64,000 nt of DNA, from positions 399,320-463,319 of the forward strand of contig CAJNOI010000055.1 in assembly GCA_905250115.1 (NCBI GenBank). Reading direction: 5' to 3'. Numbering within the stretch: the first letter of the stretch is position 1; each line of letters starts with the position of its first letter. This DNA is from Adineta steineri (Eukaryota; Rotifera; Eurotatoria; Adinetida; Adinetidae). Of the stretch, positions 24,319 to 35,346 are shown in pieces. Made by a program: the position numbers and the translations under genes. The notes below the pieces were generated by a model. It saw only the letters and a program-made list of their open reading frames with translations, did no database searches and was not told where the DNA came from.

Positions 24319-24779
24319 GACAAAATAATTCTTGAATTGTTTTATCGCAACCGTCAACTAATAACTAAATCTAAAAAAATTTAAATCATTTTTTATTAAT
24401 CAATAATGTAGTTAAATTCAATAGGAATTTTTTTTATTATTAAAAATTGTAAAATAAAAATAAGAAATAGGTTTTCTTTTTGTTTATTTGTAGAAATTGT
24501 GTGATAGATCAACTTGCATAATTGAGTCATAGATAAACGTAGGCAAGTTAAACACGTGTATTTTACAAAAGGAAAAAAAACAGCACGGTTGGGAGAGAAG
24601 AAGAAAAAGAAATGTGTATAACCATTATTGAATCAGAATATATTAAGAGCGCCACAGTCAGTATGATTAAGAAACATTTCATCGTATCAAAGTTTATATT
24701 GAAAGTCTAGTATACATGAACACGACTCTTGATACGTAAAATACATATACTTTTTATACGAGATGATTTTTATCCATAA
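24319..24779. other. Intergenic region upstream of the Tudor gene
   Basis: AT-rich spacer between the Tudor start and the 3' end of the TPR pseudogene. It should hold the Tudor promoter. No exon or repeat was recognised. Confidence 0.5.
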
Positions 24780-26045
24780 TTATTCTTTTAAACTTTTGAT
24801 ATGTTCTTCAAATATTTGAAGACTTGGATGATTCTCAGATGATGAATGTTGCATAATATTTAAAGCACGTTCAAAAAATATAAGTGCATTTATATGATCT
24901 CCCATTTGTTGATATACTAAGCCAATATTATAATAAGAATCAGCAAATTCAAAATCATCTGGAGAGAGAGTATGTGTTGATATATCTTTAATACTTTTTC
25001 AAAAGATACAATTGCATTCGAATTATCACGTATCTCAAGATACATCAAACCGATATTTTTAAAGGAGAAAGCTAAATCAGAATGAATCGATGGTAGATTT
25101 TTTTGCTGAATTTCAAGTACTTTTTCATATGATGAAAGTGCTTTTGAGTAATCGCCTAGACAACGAAAGATTGAACTAATGTTACTATAAGTAATAGCTA
25201 AGTCGGAATGATTTTCAGGTAGAATTTTCTGTTGAATGTTAAGTGCTTTTTCATGATATAAGAGTGCTTTGGAATATTCACCCATATAAGAATATGCCAA
25301 ACCGATATTATTACAAGATTCAACTATCTCGATATAATCTGATAAGAATATTTTCTGTCGAATTTCATACGCTTTCATATGAAATGAAAGAGCTGTCGAA
25401 TATTTTTCCATATAACCATATACCAATGCAATATTATTGTAAAGAATAATAAAACTAGGATGATTTCGTGGAAGCGTTTTTCTATAGATTTTCATTGCTT
25501 TTTCGTAACATAGAAGTGCTTTTGAATGATTATTCATTATTTGACAAATTGTATCAATACTAATGTATGTATCAGCTAGATTCGAATGATTTGAATGTCG
25601 GATCTTTTGATAGATTTCTATTGCTTTTTCATGAGATGATAATGCTGTTGAATACTCATTCATACTACAATACACTGACCCAATATTATCGTAAGCAATA
25701 GCAAGACCAAGATGATTTTAATAATGAGCTTTTTGATAAATTTCTATGACTTTTTCATAGTATAACAGTGCTTTTGACTATTCACTTATTTCTTCATACA
25801 CCGAACCGATATTATTGTATGAAGTAATAAACTGAAGATGATTGGGAGAAAGTGTATTCTGTTTGATTTCAAGTACTTTTAAAAGAGATAGAAGTGCTTC
25901 AGAATAGTTGCCTATTTTGCAATACATTGAACCAATATTATCATATGCGTTAGCTAAATATGGATGATTTTCTGGTAAAACTTTGTAATATATTTCAAAG
26001 GCTTTTTTTGTGAAATACAATTGCTTTGGAATATGATTTTATGAT
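24780..26045 (-). pseudogene. Kinesin-light-chain-like TPR repeat pseudogene
   Basis: Roughly ten consecutive 42-residue TPR units of the TPR_12/kinesin-light-chain type, with the recurring pattern YSKALLYHEKALNIQQKILP, ENHPDLA..Y.NIG. The coding frame is broken. There are in-frame stops near 25778 (after EEISE) and near 25717 (after KAHY), a frameshift near 24965 after which the TPR reading continues to a natural stop at 24780, and probably another shift near 26020. No start codon or upstream exon was found. Such proteins are protein-interaction scaffolds; this copy cannot make an intact one. Sequencing error at one site is possible, but several lesions make decay more likely. Confidence 0.82.
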
Positions 26046-26159
26046 TGATTAATTGTTAGCCAATGAAAATTTTCCTCTTTTCGTGCTAGCTCGTCGTTTT
26101 CGCGTTAATTTCATATCGATACCTTTTCCTTTATTATACATAAGTAATTTTTTCATTAA

Positions 26160-26530
26160 AAAGAAACAGTATTCATGGAGCCCTCATTATCCAAAACATC
26201 AAATGACGTTACATTGGGAGCGGCTTCATCAAAACAAGAACCCAGGGCAAAGACAACGGCGATGTAAACGACCTTAAATGTGGCAAACCGGTAAAATACG
26301 GCGAAAAACGGTCCTAAAACGTCGCCGCAATCCGTCGATCCAGAAATGTATAGAAACAAAGTGGAAAACGACGGCCGGTTTTTGTAGTGAAAAAACGGCC
26401 CGTATTCTGGGTTGACGGATTACGGTGAAATACGACTAAAAATAAGGCAGTAAAACGCCGTTTTAAAGTCGTTTTAGGCCGTTTAAGATGTCGTTTCCAA
26501 TGGTGGGAATGACCGTCCTGGGAAGTACAG
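26160..26530. other. GC-rich island of unknown origin
   Basis: About 370 bases, much richer in G+C than either side, with repeated words such as CGGCGAAAAACGG, AAACGGCC and AGGCCGTTT. Open frames exist on both strands (26053-26277 plus, 26156-26359 minus), but no domain is recognisable. Composition and position beside retroelement remnants suggest transposon-derived DNA. Confidence 0.4.
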
Positions 26531-26545
26531 GATCAGGAACTAATC

Positions 26546-26848
26546 GTAAGATACACATTTCCAATTAATTACTTTTTTGCAAGTGTATGTTACATTTTAG
26601 ATAAATAGTCTCGAAGAAAAACGGGAAATTTTAGAAAAACAATTTAACGAATTTCAAACAAATAAACAATCAAAAACAATTTCACGACGCAATGTTTTTT
26701 ATTTTAGAAAACATATATCGTGATCTTGAAATTAAATCTATTACTCACAAACTGACATTTTTCTATTACTGCGTAGAATTAAAAAAAAAGTAAATTTATT
26801 TTCATAGAAAAAAAACTAAAAACAAATTTTTATTTATCGGTGTTACAG
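26546..26848 (+). repeat. Copy A of a ~300 bp unit with GT..AG ends
   Basis: Starts GTAAGATACA, then TTCCAATTAATTACTTTTT, and ends ATTTTTATTTAT..TTACAG. It is similar along its length to copy B at 27200-27489. The best shared block is ATTACTCACAAACTGACATT (near 26740). Both begin with a splice-donor-like GTAAG and end with an acceptor-like CAG. Within it a frame reading YRDLEIKSITHKLTFFYY is conserved between copies. Confidence 0.7.
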
Positions 26849-26962
26849 ATAAAAGTGCTATAGAGAAATGAAGAAGAAAAAAGATCATCTTAAGGGTGTG
26901 GATGTGGGTGTAGAAAGGATAGAATAGCTACACACCCTTCCCCCCCCCCCCGACTATGCAAA

Positions 26963-27199
26963 AATATACCAGAATATGCAATAAAATGGAAACAACGGAT
27001 CGACATTCAAAAATCGGTCGTACAAATCTTCTACTCGCAAATAGAACGCTTAGGGATGAAGATCTACATGGAGGGACAAGCGCTAGGGATCGTTGATAAA
27101 TTTAAGTACTTAGGGTTTACTTGGATCGGCAAAATGTCACTGAAATCCACAGTCAATCGATGTCTATCGAAAGTTGACAAAGCGCTCGGAAAGTTGATT
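26963..27199 (+). pseudogene. Fragment of a non-LTR retrotransposon reverse transcriptase
   Basis: An open frame of about 79 codons with no start, reading SVVQIFYSQIERLG, then VDKFKYLGFTWIG and STVNRCLSKVDKALGKL. The FKYLG block following a hydrophobic strand, then a helix ending KALG, is the C-terminal edge of the palm plus thumb start of LINE-type reverse transcriptases. Base composition is much richer in GC than the surroundings. The YxDD active site and the endonuclease are absent. It ends exactly where copy B of the GTAAG..CAG unit begins. Confidence 0.7.
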
Positions 27200-27489
27200 G
27201 TAAGATACAACTTTTCCAATTAATTACTTTTTGTAATTATATGCTATATTTTAGATTCCATATTTAGAAAACGAACGTGAAGAAAAAGAAAAAGCATCCA
27301 GTCATTTTGAAGAAAAAAAGAACATAACAAATTTTGGTGATAAAATTTTATATAATTTAAAACACATATCGTGATCAAGAAATTAAAAGCATTACTCACA
27401 AACTGACATTTTTCTACTACCGCGTAGAGTTAAAAAAAAGTAAATTTATTTTTCTAGAAAACAACGAAAAAAAAAATTTTTATTTACAG
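27200..27489 (+). repeat. Copy B of the ~300 bp unit with GT..AG ends
   Basis: Begins GTAAGATACAACTTTTCCAA and ends ATTTTTATTTACAG. It aligns with 26546-26848 at both ends and across the ATTACTCACAAACTGACATT block. The middle (27275-27350) is diverged. It directly follows the reverse-transcriptase fragment. Confidence 0.7.
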
Positions 27490-28289
27490 GAAGTTAAAAA
27501 CATGTTTATTCAAAGAAAAGAGCCATATTTATATCTAACATCGTGAATATAAACTTTTTGTTTTTACTTCATCAATAAATAAAGTCTAAAGAAAAATGGT
27601 CAAGTGACTCTTATTGTATGTACATCTAAATATATTATATAGAAATCTCGATTGAATAGAAAAGTTTTATGGTATGAAATGTTTTATATCAAATAATAGA
27701 AATGTTCAAACTTTGATCGAAACTAAAAATGCCACAAGTTGAAGGAAAAACTTCTGCATATTTCTTTTTTGCTAACAACATTCAATTTCCATACAAATTC
27801 AAAGCAATGTTTATTATAAAAAACGAAAATTGAAGAGAACCAAAGATTTTGATATACTAGCTTATTCACTAAATACAAATCATGGATAAGATAAGATCAG
27901 ATCCTTAATAGGATATTACACAAAATATCTATTCAATGTTAGAATCTCATTGACTGTGTTTCCCTCTTTCAATGCATCGGAATACTAATAAAATGCAGCA
28001 TTTCTCGCGCGTCTCTTCTTCATTTATGAAATTGATTAAGTGCTAATAACGACACCTTTATTCAATATCTTTCAAAATCACTCTATTTGTAGCATTTTTC
28101 GTTCTGCTTTTTTAGTCTTTCCCAATATTTCAACTTTGGAACCAAATTGAACTTCCCGATAAATAAGCAAAACTCAATATGAAGTTACAATATACACGAA
28201 ATATTTTGCAAAGTATTCTTAATTTAATCTATTGAAAATAACATTTAGTTTTAACTTTCTTCTATATATATTACATCACCACAAAAAAA

Positions 28290-28510
28290 TTAATGATAAA
28301 CAAACATTGTTTTTAACAAAACTACATGAAATGTAAGTACAAAAAAAGAGTTGCATGTTGTAGCCAACGAATGACCAAAATAGAAATGATAAGCAAAGAA
28401 ACCATGACATTCTCTAAGCTGCAGCGTTTGGTGCTTCGAATCGACGTATTGGTACCACTGGCTCAGACATACGTCGAGCATAAAACCATCTCTGAAAACA
28501 AACCAATGTC
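28290..28510 (-). pseudogene. Possible small single-membrane-span protein relic
   Basis: Minus-strand reading from an acceptor-like TTTTCAG near 28497 gives RWFYARRMSEPVVPIRRFEA, PNAAA, then an in-frame TAG, then SWFLCLSFLFWSFVGYNM, a plausible membrane helix. TAG at a spot where TGG (Trp) would fit suggests a nonsense mutation. I do not recognise the family; the length and proline-arginine head followed by one helix would suit a small mitochondrial membrane subunit, which is speculation. Confidence 0.3.
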
Positions 28511-29630
28511 AATGTCGATTAAACACAATGAAAATACACCATGATTTACCTATTTTTACTGTTTTTCTGTAAAATGTTGCATTTTTTATTTTTATATAAA
28601 ACGATACAGATTTTACTACTTCCGCGAGCTATAATAGTATTCATTTCATTTATTCCTTATCGTCACCAACAGTTTAGTAAATTTCTAAGCTCTCAAAAAA
28701 TATATTTATGCATTTCCATTATTTTGTCTCAGACTATTTTAACTCATCGAAAAGACGAATCTTTCTGGCTCTTCCACATCTACAATAAATGTTGATTTTT
28801 CTATGTAATAACCTCATTGAAGTCTGATTTAGCCAAGCTCTTTTACTTATATCATACATTAACAAAATATCTTAAAACCTGATTCTAATGGCTGCAGCAA
28901 AAGTCTAAATAATTCAATTCAAAAATTAAAATTAACCGCTCTGCTTGTATACCAAACAGACGCTTTCATTCAAAAGTTTCTAAAAACATATTTTCCATAA
29001 ATCTCTTGAATCTTCCCATGGAGGTGTTTGTGTTGCTACTTGAATTGATTTAACTCATTCCGGTAACAATGAAAAACCTCACCACCAAACTAACAAGCTT
29101 AGTGTAATAGCCCGTGCTGCTTTTCCTGAATAGATAAACCTGAATTTTAGGGTATTTACTGTATATATAAGATCTTCGCAATTGACCACTGTGATCGACT
29201 TAATGTATTTTTTATTGGTTTAAAAAAGCTCGTCGAGCTGTATTAGAAAAAGTGTGTTTCAGATTTTAACAGGTTTGAAAAGTTTTAGCAAAAAGTTCGC
29301 TTTACGATTACTGTCGAATACCAGACGAAATAAACGCGAAATCCAGATCTTCGTAAAACATTCTTTAAAATTCATTTTTATAATTCGTGACTTTTATGGA
29401 ACTCTGCGATCTCGAATCTATTATTACAAAACAATACATTTCTTCGGCCGATATATTGCATATACCTAATGAATTCAACTGACAACACAAATACCTCCAT
29501 ATTCATATCACTTAGGAGGTAATCGACTTCTTGTTCGAACGAAATACTCTGGTAATACTGAATGAAATAGGTATCATTGCAAGATAATTCATTTTTGATG
29601 CTTTTAGAGCTACACTAACTACTCAGCCAA
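28511..29630. other. Intergenic or decayed DNA, no gene supported
   Basis: AT-rich. A plus-strand reading near 29330-29690 keeps protein-like stretches (such as VIDFLFERNTLVILNEIG) but is broken by several stops, so it may be a very old coding relic. No family could be assigned. Confidence 0.35.
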
Positions 29631-29714
29631 ATTAAGAATTACATCGAATGAGGATTACGCAGTTCGATGAAGTAATAAACGTCTTAATCGACTGTGTAAC
29701 AATATAAAAGTTGC

Positions 29715-29985
29715 TCAAGTTTCGCAAAAATCTAGTAACCTAGTAAGAATATCAAAATCATACTGTATACTTACCATCACAAGCGAAGTAAAATAAAAAT
29801 TCGCAGCATTCCATTGTTTAGCTATTTCTTCAGCTTCCGGCCATGTTGGATGCTTGTTTATTACGTAACCTAGTTTAATCAATTTGATATTTAGAGAATA
29901 AAAATATAACATAGATACACTTACAATGACGTAAATATTGAACTTGTTCGCCATTTAGTTTCTTTTCCACTTCTGCTAACTCTAA
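29715..29985 (-). CDS. Two candidate exons of an unidentified gene or gene fragment
   Basis: Minus-strand exon about 29933-29984, between an acceptor-like TTTATTTAG and donor GTAAGT, encodes LAEVEKKLNGEQVQYLRHC. A second exon about 29778-29869 (acceptor AACTAG, donor GTAAGT) encodes YVINKHPTWPEAEEIAKQWN and then AANFYFTSLVM. The two join in frame across a short intron typical of this genome. No start, stop or domain was recognised, and the neighbourhood is full of broken genes, so this may be a remnant. Confidence 0.3.
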
Positions 29986-30836
29986 ATAAATTATAAGCGC
30001 CTTTCCGATTGTTCTCAAAATGTTAAAAATAATGCAAGTGAATTTTAAAGTCGATAAAACTGAATACAGTTTATATTTAACGTTCATTCTCATCATTATT
30101 AGATTCCCACAAAAAAATGTCTCCGATATAATTTCCTTTCGAATTATCACTACAGGAATCATTTTTATAAGTCGTTTTGTTTTTTCACTTTTTTAAAACC
30201 ATGTATTACAAATAAAATAATTAATCAGTGTGAGGTTACTTATAGGTACATATCGATCGATGACGGTATTATAATGAAAATGAAAGTATCCCTTCATCAC
30301 AAAATCATTTTTACCTATCGAAGCGCATTATTATGCTGAAGCTTCGAGAAATTATCAAATGTTCAAACAATTAAAACTTAAGTGTTTTCTTATGAAATGT
30401 TAAAGTAACTGAAATCGTTGAATAGTAAACTGGTTCTGTATTATTGTTCATATCTCTATACGGTTTCTATATAAAAAAAACTCCGAGGTTTATCGAATAC
30501 ATTCATCTTTAACGAAGTTGATCGTTAACAGAAATAATTTTCTAGTATCTGTTTTATACCTGCAGTTACAGTTTATTCATACATGTACTGATATTATTAA
30601 TTATTAAGGATAAAAAATATTAAAGTGAATAGGCATGCGTGACCACCATTCATACTATTCTAAGGAAACAATAATAAAGTTTTTAGTTTTATAGATGACT
30701 TACGTGCAGTGCATACAGTAAAATAGTGACTACTCAAGCTAAAGTAAGCCATGAGAAAAGTCAATAAGATTCGACTTATGAATGCTATACACTACGATAT
30801 TGATATTTTACTTTTGAGTAATAACTGATAAATCAA

Positions 30837-30861
30837 TATATATATATATATATATATATAT
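30837..30861. repeat. (TA)n microsatellite
   Basis: About 12 TA dinucleotides in a row in an intergenic stretch. The surrounding 30.2-31.0 kb shows no other recognised feature. Confidence 0.9.
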
Positions 30862-31080
30862 GTTGCCCTCTGGGTATCACACGGCCTAAATGTTCAGAAG
30901 GCAAACGTGTCGAGCTTTGTTACACGAATAGACGCATCAGGCGAGTATAGGTTCCATTTACACTGAAAAAAATACGGCGAATTAAGACCGAGTTGACGAA
31001 TAAGTCATCTTTTTTAGACGATTTAACTCTTAATGCACTAATTACATAGCGTAATTCAACTTTAGAATTAATTCATTTTT

Positions 31081-31905
31081 TTAGTCTGATTGATGCCATA
31101 GACGCTATTATGTGCAAACATATTAATGACCCTGATAAGGAGGCAGAAAAAGTGCACCATATGTATATGAATATAGAGAATACATTAAACAAATATATCT
31201 GATAGCTTCTGTACGATTGAGTCGTCAAGGAATAAATAAGAATTCATTTTTTTATTTTCAGTTTAAGCCGATATGCATTTGAAACTGATACTAATTTACA
31301 AAACAATCCAGATAATATTTATTTGAAAAAAATCGAAGAAATATTTGCTCGAAGTTTTAGATAAAATATTTTTGCTAAATTTTCTCAACTTGTTCGCGAA
31401 CTGGAATGTGTTATTGACAAAAATCTTTTTTCATATGGATGCTGCACGAGTATTTATTAATATTCATATTCTATTTTTCAAAATTGAAAAACAATTATCT
31501 GAATTTACACTTTTATGGCTTTTAAATCGACTAAATCCAATTATTGAGCAGAGAAAGCAGACATTAACTTCACGTATTGATATTTTACAATTAGATTTAT
31601 GAACTGTTAAGAGTGCATCCAATTGCTAATGAAGCTACTCAAAGATGCGCTGTTTAAGATACAATTGTACAGGAAATTACAGTTGAAAATGTTATGTAAC
31701 GATTTTTCGTGAGCTGATCCACTACTTTGACGATTCTTTGTAGGTACTTTTATCCATACAGACATCTATTTAATTCATTTTATTGTTGAACTTTGGAGGA
31801 CCTGAAGGTTCTAATGTATTTTATTCTGAACGTTATTAATCAAAACGTCATCCAATAGTTTATTTAACATTTGGAGCAGGATCAGTGGAATGCATTTTTC
31901 ATTGT
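31081..31905 (+). pseudogene. Cytochrome P450 pseudogene (CYP3-clan-like)
   Basis: Broken P450 reading on the plus strand, spread over frames. It shows DAIMCKHIND (near 31100), SRYAFETDTNLQNNPDNIYL (near 31265), KIFFHMDAARVFINI (near 31420), then a K-helix region YELLRVHPIANEATQRC (near 31600). Next come DTIVQEITVENV, FYSERY (near 31815) and a heme-loop remnant HPIVYLTFGAGSVECI (near 31850). The ExxR motif, the Arg before the heme Cys and several other positions are degraded, and stops and frameshifts occur throughout. CYP3-type enzymes are ER monooxygenases; this copy cannot be functional. Confidence 0.75.
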
Positions 31906-32196
31906 TGATAATCGGTATATAAATGTATTCCTATCTAGATCTATGTTCATTATTCGTTGGATATTTTTCTTATCTAAAATCAAACATTGATATATAAGCT
32001 TGTCTTTATCCACATGAATTGTGAGCATGTCTTTGTTATCAATAAAAAATTGAATCCATTTGCTTGATTAATAATAGAGATATTCAATTTTTTTTCCGAT
32101 AAAATGGTTTTTGTCTCACGCTATAGGTAGTATGTGATTATGTTTAGTGAAAAGCAACAAAAAAAGCACAATCGCAACATGTTTCAAACGGTCAAA

Positions 32197-32385
32197 TCAC
32201 TTTGATGTGTATGTTTTCGTCTTTCGAATAGTAGTCTCACTCATTTTATTGGTTAACATCCATTTGAAAGAGTTGTTGCCAATCAATATCTCATAAAATT
32301 CTTTCTTATAACTAGTCAATGGTAGAACATAGAGAATAAAATCAAGAATTTGTGGAGTATATGAAAGTAAATAAGAACAATTCAA
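32197..32385 (-). pseudogene. Fragment of a class A-like GPCR (TM7 and tail)
   Basis: Minus-strand frame ends at 32197 and reads LLSYTPQILDFILYVLPLTS, then YKKEFYEIL and a short basic tail. This resembles TM7-helix 8 of rhodopsin-like receptors (F..YVL....Y..EF). Stops lie immediately upstream in frame and no earlier helices were found nearby. It is probably a relic, or less likely the last exon of a gene I failed to assemble. Confidence 0.35.
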
Positions 32386-32993
32386 GTATTTCTATTTTTA
32401 TCTATGTATAGGTCTAGTTAGACCCACGCATCACCCTCTATATGAAAGAATGAGGATAGCGTACAAGGGTTAATTAGAATATGAATAAATTGTTCAAGAT
32501 CTTGCACTTTCAGAATACATTTTCATATTTTCTATAAACTATATTTATCCTATTTAAAAAGTTTGCTTTATATTAATATTGAAAAACTACAATAGTATAT
32601 ATATCCTTTTTTTTTTAATAATTTTAAATCGTTTACATTCAATTAAAAAAATTCAATATATAGTAGTAATAGATTGGGTACAGTTGTTAATATTCAATGT
32701 GTATATTTTCTCATCCTCTTCTTTTTTTTATTGTAGTATATACGATTACTTGCATAATTATTTTTTTTCTCTTTATAAAGCTGTGTCCTTCATAGGAAAG
32801 GAAGAACGAAAAAAGAAATTGCACGCATCAAAAAACAGAATGATCGTTGATTTCTCAACCATAAATATGTAAGAGGACACATGTACTGCTTCATGAAAGA
32901 TATTTATTTTGTCTGTACGATATTAAGATAAGAAAAAAGTATGTTGTAGAATATCCTTTAAAATATTGTCTCTCAATTCTTTTTTAGATCAAT

Positions 32994-34389
32994 ATGACAA
33001 ACTATTTATGTGAAGAAGGAACTGTATGTAATAATTATCAGTCAGCTATATGTTTACATTGCAATCGTCGATTATGTATATTACATATTGCACAACATAA
33101 TCAAGTTAATTTTGATAATATTCGAAATCTTTCACGTGAAATTGTATTGGTTACTGAACATATTAATAATGAATATGAAAAAACCAGAGATATATATCAA
33201 ACTGTTTTAGTGGATCTTGCTGAATGGCGAGCAAAACAAGTAGAAAACATTACACAAGCCTATAATAATTATTTACAACATGTTGAATCGCAACAGGAAG
33301 CGTTAAATACACTTCATTATGAGTTAATTAAAAAGCTTGATGATGACGCTCGGAAACCATTAGAAGTTATCCAAGCTCAACAAGCTACCGGTGCTACCGT
33401 ACTTACTCATATTGAACAAACAATACAGAAAATACGAGATCAGGCTGCACAATTACACTGGAACGTCTTAACTTTGCCATCGGTTGATGTACGATGTAAC
33501 TTGACAGATACTTCGTCAACATCTTCAAAGGATATAACATTATCGAGTATGATCCGAGTAAAAACTTAAATTAACTTTGTAGTTCCACTATAGTTCATAC
33601 ATCAGGTACTCACCGACCATCCAAAAGATTTTCTATTAACTTCAAGTGGCCATCGCTTCGTTATATATGTCTAGGAAAATATCGTTCGTTTAGACGTCTT
33701 GTTGATATGTTTAGTGATGTATCACATATCGTACAAAGCAAGCATGACCTTGATGACTATGTTAAAGTAAGTCAATATATTAATATTCTATTTTTTTAAA
33801 GATCATTCTTTTATAATGGAAGAACAACGCCGGTTTTCCGTTACCTGTTTTTGTCTGTTCATATCTAACAGCCTGGTATAGATGCTCTAAAATTGAACAT
33901 AAATCTATCATTTTAAAAGAATATATGTCAACTATTATGAAACATATTCCGATTGATATTGATAATTATATTGCTTTAGTAGGTATACATGCATTCTTTT
34001 ATAATCATATAATTTCTGAAAATAAAAGTAAATTAAAGTTTAATTCTTTATTCATAATAAACATATATTTTTATTATTCAATATAGGACAATTAATGACG
34101 TTTTTATTACATTTTTTTGTTGATCATCAATGTATTAGTGTACATCAAATATCTCACTGGTATTATAATAAAGATATCAATGCTTATACAGGTTTCGATG
34201 GTGCAAAACAAATGACTGCACCATTTATTAACTCATTTTGGACAGATCAATCCAGTAAATATATTCATATTGAAAGATCGTTTATAAGTATATATCACTA
34301 TTTTAGATTCTAATGTAAAAAAATCAAATCCAATGAATTCTACTGAATTGAAGCATGAAAAAATGTTCTGTATAGATGAAACAGAATGA
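32994..34389 (+). CDS. B-box-like zinc finger, coiled-coil protein, copy 1
   Basis: Five exons: 32994-33546, 33594-33766, 33823-34027, 34087-34254 and 34307-34389, giving 393 residues with consistent phases. Residues 1-37 carry a B-box-like zinc site: C6, C12, C20, C23 (ICLHCNRRLC), C28, H31, H35. Residues about 45-150 are a predicted coiled coil (EWRAKQVENI, AYNNYLQHVESQQEALNTL). The C-terminal half is helical, with a conserved VCSYLTAWYR and MTFLLHFFVDHQ..SHWYYN. That spacing loosely recalls HEAT/W2 helical repeats, but the assignment is weak. There is no RING finger, so ligase activity is not implied. It is a paralog of the gene at 37417, which lacks two of these introns. Confidence 0.75.
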
Positions 34390-35091
34390 ACTTATTTTAA
34401 GACTATATTTTTGTGTAATTGTTTCGTTAAATTACATGTAAAAGTTACAGAAACAGTAACAGATGTGTAAAAATTTTTTTGTTTAAACCAATTATTAATA
34501 AATTACATATTCTAATGATGATAGAAAGAAAAAAACATAAGATGACATACAAAATCTAATTAAATAAATAACAATCGACAATAATCTATTTAGATTTACT
34601 AGTATATATTAAACTAGAAAATCATCTTTTAACTAATATATCAGTCATTCATCGACGTTTCAAAAAACGACATTGAGATGAATTGAAACTCAGCAGTAGA
34701 TGATAATAACGAATACAAGTGGAAATTTGCTGTTTTGATTTAAAAGATGTGTACTTTGAAATATTTTACAATCAATTATAGGTATACATTACGTATAATA
34801 TCAGCAAAAAGTTATGAACTGATTAGTAAAATGATTTAAACTTCTACGAAATCTATACTTATCTAAATTGATTGAAAAATGCCGGTACTTATATACTATT
34901 TTCAATCTGTGCAGTAACAACTGAACATATGAAAATGATCATGTGACATTTGTCGAATCGCATTGTATGCTATATTAATAGTAGTAACATTATCGATCAC
35001 TGAATAATTAAAAAGACGACTTCTTTATTTAAAATTGATAATACATATAGTTCTGTTGTTAAATACATCCGTTTGATAGGAAATGATTAGT

Positions 35092-35346
35092 TAGGGGTGC
35101 AGAATCTTTCGTAAAAACGAAGAATTTTTCAGTATTTAAGTAAAAAAATGAAAAGAGAGAAGAGACTACGATATGTTAGACATACTCTATCCTAATGAAT
35201 ATATCGGATCATTTATATACAAAAAAATATTTTCATCTAAAAAAATTTCCTTATTATTTCCCGATATAAAAATTCTCAAAGTCAATAATTTTTTAAAAAT
35301 TTTCCTGAACGCGCGTTCCCGCAAATGGGCGTATTCTGCACTCCTG
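35092..35346. mobile_element. 255 bp hAT-type MITE
   Basis: Ends TAGGGGTGCAGAAT (left) and CAGGAGTGCAGAAT (right, reverse complement) match 12 of 14. A perfect 8 bp duplication TGATTAGT flanks it (35084-35091 and 35347-35354). The interior is AT-rich and non-coding. Its ends resemble those of the 78 bp element at 23316-23393. Confidence 0.88.

Noticed and set aside
26053-26277. Plus-strand frame entering the GC-rich island
   Set aside because: No recognisable domain and mostly biased composition; treated as part of an unexplained island, not a gene.
28541-28795. Plus-strand hydrophobic frame that could be a membrane protein
   Set aside because: Composition is what AT-rich DNA gives by chance; no motif, start context or neighbouring exon supports it.
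33547-33593. Apparent stop codon ending copy 1 of the B-box gene early
   Set aside because: A 47 bp GT..AG intron (GTATGATCC..CTATAG) restores the frame seen in copy 2, so this is not a pseudogene lesion.
34028-34086. Apparent frame break near the end of copy 1
   Set aside because: A 59 bp GT..AG intron joins ENK to RQLMTFL in agreement with copy 2.
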